14,560 nt of DNA from JASFJH01 sp050117725 (GTDB lineage Bacteria > Pseudomonadota > Gammaproteobacteria > AKS1). The translations under genes were made by a program, and so were the position numbers. This document shows, one piece after another, positions 11,712-14,560 of the stretch (within the stretch, counting starts at the first letter, position 1; every line of letters starts with the position of its first letter). The notes below the pieces were generated by a model. That model had not been told where the DNA came from. It made no database searches and was given only the letters and a program-made list of their open reading frames with translations. The DNA is taken from the NCBI GenBank assembly GCA_050117725.1, contig JASFME010000030.1:1-14560 (forward strand), in the 5' to 3' direction.

Positions 11712-13517
11712 TCAACGATACATCTGTTTTATCATCGCCGCATAGGCCTGCATGACCTTCGGTCGTTTTACTTTAAGCGTCGGGGTGAGCAGGCCATTGT
11801 CAACTGTCCAGGGTTCCAGGGTCAGGGTTACGCAGCGAATCTTCGCATAGCCGGGAAAGTCTGTCAGGAGTTTGCGGATACGCGCCAGCACATTTTTATG
11901 TATCCTGGGGTCGTTCAGGTTATCGCTGTTATAGGGATCAAGCATGAACTTGTTGGCAAGGCTGATCCATTCCTCATTGTTCAGCACTATTATGGCGCTC
12001 AGGTAGGGTTCGCCTTCGCCGAGCACAATGACTTGTTCGAATAGCGGGTCAACGCTGATAGCCAGTTCCATATCGGCCGGCGGCACCTTCTCGCCATTCG
12101 ATAACACGAGGATGTCCTTGAGGCGCCCGGTGATATAAATATGGTTGTTCTCGATGCGCGCCTGGTCACCCGTATGCAGCCAGCCATCGGCGTCAATCAT
12201 GCTGGCGGTAGCTGCATGGTTGTTCCAGTAGCCGAGCATGATACCGGGCGACTTCACCAGCAGTTCATTATTGTCACCGATTTTCACCTCGATGCCACGC
12301 AGGCAGACCCCGACGCTGGCCGGATCATTGTCGTCGACCGGGTTGCCGCAGATCACCGGGCTGGTCTCGGTCAGGCCATAGCCCTGGCAAATCGTCAGGC
12401 CCAGACCGATCAGGGTGCGCGCCACCTTGTCGGGCAGAGCTGCACCGCCACTGACACACAGGCGCAGCTGGCCGCCCATAAGGTTGCGAATCTTGCTGGC
12501 CACGAGCCGATCACACAGCGGCCATAACAGGGCCGCATACAGGCCGCGCAGCCAGCCGGCGCGGTGTTGCTGTCTTTCAAACCGTGCCCAGCCGGCACTG
12601 ACAGTCAGGTCGAACAGGGCGCGGGCCAGAAACGACTTCTTGCCCAGCTGTTGTTCGATGCGGGCGTAGAAGCGTTCGAAGATGCGCGGTACGGCAATCA
12701 GTACTGTGGGTTTGAGCTGTTTCAGGTCGTCGGCGAGTTGGCTGATGGAGCGCGCATAGGCAATGCTCGCGCCGCCCATCATCGGCACGTAATAGCCGAC
12801 GGTGCGCTCGAAGGTATGCGAGAGCGGCAGGAATGACAGGAACAGATCAGTCTGGAAAATATCGTAGTTGACCAGTGCGGCATGCGCGATTGACAGGATG
12901 TTGCGATGACTGAGCATGACGCCCTTGGGGCGCCCGGTCGTGCCAGAGGTATAGACGATCGTGGCCAGTGAACCGGGATCGGCATCGTGCCGTGGCGGCA
13001 GCGTGGCGCTGGCCGGCAGCCAGTCCGTGCTGCATAGCGTGTTGCCATCAGTGTCGCAGCTTTTATTTTCTGCCGGGACAAGCACAACGTGATGCAGTGA
13101 TTCGACCTTGCTGCAGGCCGGGGCAACGCGGCGCCACAGGTTGTCGTTGACTATGAGCAGGCGGGTCGCCGAATCTTGCAGGATGTAGGCGATGTTGTCC
13201 GGGCGGTCATCGCAGTACAGCGGCACGACCACGAGACCAAGATTAAGCGCGGCCTGTTCGGCAAACACCCACTCGCAGCTGTTACGCACAAGCAGGGCAA
13301 CGCGGTCACCGCCCGCCAGGCCGAGCTCTGCCATGGCGGCCCGCCAGCGGCCAATTTCGTGCACAGCCTCTGACCAGCTGGTTTTCAGCCATTTCTTGCG
13401 GGTTTTGTCGAACTGGATGTAGGCCACATCATCCGGGTTGCGACGCGCGCGCTCGAGCATCAGGCCATCGAGTGTGCCTGCGGCCTCGGCGGTAATAATG
13501 TCTTCCGTCCCGTGCAT
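11712..13517 (-). CDS. AMP-dependent long-chain acyl-CoA synthetase-like ligase
   Basis: From ATG 13517 the protein has 601 residues and belongs to the adenylate-forming (ANL) superfamily. The phosphate loop Y-T-S-G-T-T-G-R-P-K-G is at about 189-199, G-Y-G-L-T-E-T at 379-385, G-W-L-H-T-G-D at 445-451, the hinge region at I-T-G-R-L-K-D, and the likely catalytic Lys at 582 in T-P-T-L-K-V-K-R-P. The long insert between the phosphate loop and G-Y-G-L-T-E-T, with P-R-I-F-E-R-F-Y, and the length match bacterial FAA1/FadD15-type long-chain fatty acid:CoA ligases. The reaction would be fatty acid + ATP + CoA to acyl-CoA, AMP and pyrophosphate; chain length cannot be read from sequence. GGGGA lies 5 nt before ATG 13517, so I prefer it to the ATG at 13529, which has no ribosome-binding site. 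Divergent from thiS. Confidence 0.87.
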   Translation of the reverse strand: MHGTEDIITAEAAGTLDGLMLERARRNPDDVAYIQFDKTRKKWLKTSWSEAVHEIGRWRAAMAELGLAGGDRVALLVRNSCEWVFAEQAALNLGLVVVPLYCDDRPDNIAYILQDSATRLLIVNDNLWRRVAPACSKVESLHHVVLVPAENKSCDTDGNTLCSTDWLPASATLPPRHDADPGSLATIVYTSGTTGRPKGVMLSHRNILSIAHAALVNYDIFQTDLFLSFLPLSHTFERTVGYYVPMMGGASIAYARSISQLADDLKQLKPTVLIAVPRIFERFYARIEQQLGKKSFLARALFDLTVSAGWARFERQQHRAGWLRGLYAALLWPLCDRLVASKIRNLMGGQLRLCVSGGAALPDKVARTLIGLGLTICQGYGLTETSPVICGNPVDDNDPASVGVCLRGIEVKIGDNNELLVKSPGIMLGYWNNHAATASMIDADGWLHTGDQARIENNHIYITGRLKDILVLSNGEKVPPADMELAISVDPLFEQVIVLGEGEPYLSAIIVLNNEEWISLANKFMLDPYNSDNLNDPRIHKNVLARIRKLLTDFPGYAKIRCVTLTLEPWTVDNGLLTPTLKVKRPKVMQAYAAMIKQMYR

Positions 13518-13609
13518 GGACGTCCCCATTGCTGGCTAAGCAGTTGTTTTTATTGGGCCTGTTGCCAATGCCATTGACCACTATGGTGACGAGTCAGTAG
13601 GCTATAGGG

Positions 13610-13813
13610 ATGCATATTATCCTGAATGGCAAGCCACGGGAAATTCCCGACGGCTGTACGGTCGATAAACTGGTCAACGACGAGTTGCATCTGGCCGGTT
13701 GCCGCCTGGCCATGGAGCTGAACCTCGAGATACTGCCGCGCAGTGAATTTGCCAGCCGGACGCTGGCCGAGGGTGATCGCGTGGAAATCGTGCATGCCAT
13801 CGGCGGCGGCTGA
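13610..13813 (+). CDS. thiS: Sulfur carrier protein ThiS
   Basis: The 67-residue protein is full length for ThiS. It has a ubiquitin-like beta-grasp pattern: M-H-I-I-L-N-G-K-P-R-E-I at the start, A-M-E-L-N-L-E-I-L-P-R in the middle, L-A-E-G-D-R-V-E-I-V-H-A-I-G-G-G at the end. The terminal Gly-Gly is adenylated by ThiF and converted to the thiocarboxylate that supplies sulfur to ThiG for the thiamine thiazole ring. A third glycine precedes the pair. thiG follows after 69 bp. The ribosome-binding site is poor: GGG directly abuts the ATG and AGTAGG lies further upstream. No TPP riboswitch was recognised in the 80 bp upstream. Confidence 0.93.
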   Translation: MHIILNGKPREIPDGCTVDKLVNDELHLAGCRLAMELNLEILPRSEFASRTLAEGDRVEIVHAIGGG

Positions 13814-13882
13814 TGGCTCACTGTATACTCCGTATCCTGTATACCCGAAAACCACTAGTCCGAAGTTAACTGGAACCCTGAT

Positions 13883-14560
13883 ATGACCGGAATATCTGCA
13901 GGCAGTGAATACGCTGCCGCTGCTGTCGCAAATGACCCGCTGCTGATCGCCGGCGTCGAATATCGCTCACGCCTGCTCGTTGGCTCGGGCAAGTACAAGG
14001 ATCTCGAGCAGACCCGGCTGGCGACCGAGGCCAGTGGTGCCGAGATCATTACCGTGGCGATCCGTCGTACCAATATCGGTCAGAACCCGGACGAGCCGAA
14101 CCTGCTCGACGTCGTGCCACCGGACAAGTACACCATCCTGCCGAACACGGCCGGTTGCTATACCGCCGGGGATGCGGTGCGTACCTGTCGCCTGGCGCGT
14201 GAACTGCTTGATGGCCATTCGCTGGTCAAGCTCGAAGTGCTGGGTGATGAAAAGACCCTGTTCCCGGACATCATGCAGACCCTCGAGGCCGCCGAAACCC
14301 TGGTCAAGGATGGCTTCGACGTCATGGTGTATACGAACGATGACCCGATTATTGCCAAACGCCTCGAAGAAACAGGTTGTGTGGCGGTCATGCCGCTCGC
14401 GGCACCGATTGGCTCGGGTCTGGGTATCCGTAACCCGTACAACATCCTCAGCATCGTCGAAAACGCGAGCGTACCGATCCTCGTTGATGCCGGTGTGGGT
14501 ACTGCCTCGGATGCGGCGGTGGCGATGGAACTGGGTTGTGACGGTGTGCTCATGAACACG
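13883..14560 (+). CDS. thiG: Thiazole synthase ThiG (partial, runs off right edge)
   Basis: The frame from ATG 13883 is open to the last base, giving exactly 226 codons of a protein usually of about 255-265 residues, so only the C-terminus is missing. Family signatures are R-L-L-V-G-S-G-K-Y (30-38), T-V-A-I-R-R (57-62), L-P-N-T-A-G-C-Y-T-A (86-95), the Schiff-base lysine Lys116 in L-V-K-L-E-V-L-G-D, M-P-L-A-A-P-I-G-S-G-L-G-I and D-A-G-V-G-T-A-S-D-A. ThiG condenses 1-deoxy-D-xylulose 5-phosphate, dehydroglycine or its equivalent and ThiS thiocarboxylate into the thiazole phosphate. About 20 extra residues precede the conserved core, which is not unusual. It is probably cotranscribed with thiS. 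Confidence 0.95.
   Translation, partial: MTGISAGSEYAAAAVANDPLLIAGVEYRSRLLVGSGKYKDLEQTRLATEASGAEIITVAIRRTNIGQNPDEPNLLDVVPPDKYTILPNTAGCYTAGDAVRTCRLARELLDGHSLVKLEVLGDEKTLFPDIMQTLEAAETLVKDGFDVMVYTNDDPIIAKRLEETGCVAVMPLAAPIGSGLGIRNPYNILSIVENASVPILVDAGVGTASDAAVAMELGCDGVLMNT

Noticed and set aside
13530..13609. TPP riboswitch upstream of thiS
   Set aside because: The gap is only 80 bp and shows none of the conserved thi-box core (CTGAGA) expected of that riboswitch.
13980..14555. 191-residue open frame on the + strand
   Set aside because: It is one frame off thiG, which carries all the ThiG signatures, and is rich in Arg, Ser and Pro.

Overview
The window looks like a chromosomal segment of a GC-rich gammaproteobacterium. 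This rests on gene content and order: a type II secretion gspM-gspN pair, yrfG near nudE-cysQ, asmA next to mutY-yggX, and thiS-thiG. A purple-sulfur or related Chromatiales-type lineage is plausible, but the sequence alone cannot settle it.

Layout. Bases 1-1039 hold the 3' end of a type II secretion operon (partial gspM, then gspN, + strand). It converges on and overlaps by 6 bp a minus-strand pair: yrfG (GMP/IMP nucleotidase-like HAD phosphatase) followed by an RpfC-like hybrid histidine kinase without an Hpt domain. Divergent from yrfG is a + strand run: an unknown secreted protein with a perfect ribosome-binding site, nudE and cysQ. The last two hydrolyse ADP-containing nucleotides and 3',5'-bisphosphorylated nucleotides, so with yrfG this is a nucleotide-housekeeping neighbourhood. 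A small Cys-containing orphan protein and tRNA-Phe(GAA), with a strong stable-RNA-type promoter, lie on the minus strand at 5669-6036. A solitary AmmeMemoRadiSam-type radical SAM enzyme follows on the + strand.

From 11350 down to 7308 runs a tight minus-strand operon: asmA, an exported START/SRPBCC-like protein, mutY and yggX (oxidative DNA damage and iron handling). Upstream of asmA is an intact tRNA-Gly(CCC). Upstream of that is a second tRNA-Gly copy identical over its first 56 nt, then broken in the T-loop by a hairpin-rich insert of about 92 nt. The minus-strand RNA of the insert carries seven GGA motifs, one inside an exact match to the SELEX-derived CsrA/RsmA recognition consensus. This is the most unusual part of the window.

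Bases 11712-13517 encode a long-chain acyl-CoA synthetase-like enzyme (minus). Divergent from it, thiS and the start of thiG (thiazole synthesis for thiamine) run off the right edge. No insertion sequence, CRISPR array or phage gene was seen, and no gene-free stretch exceeds about 220 bases.
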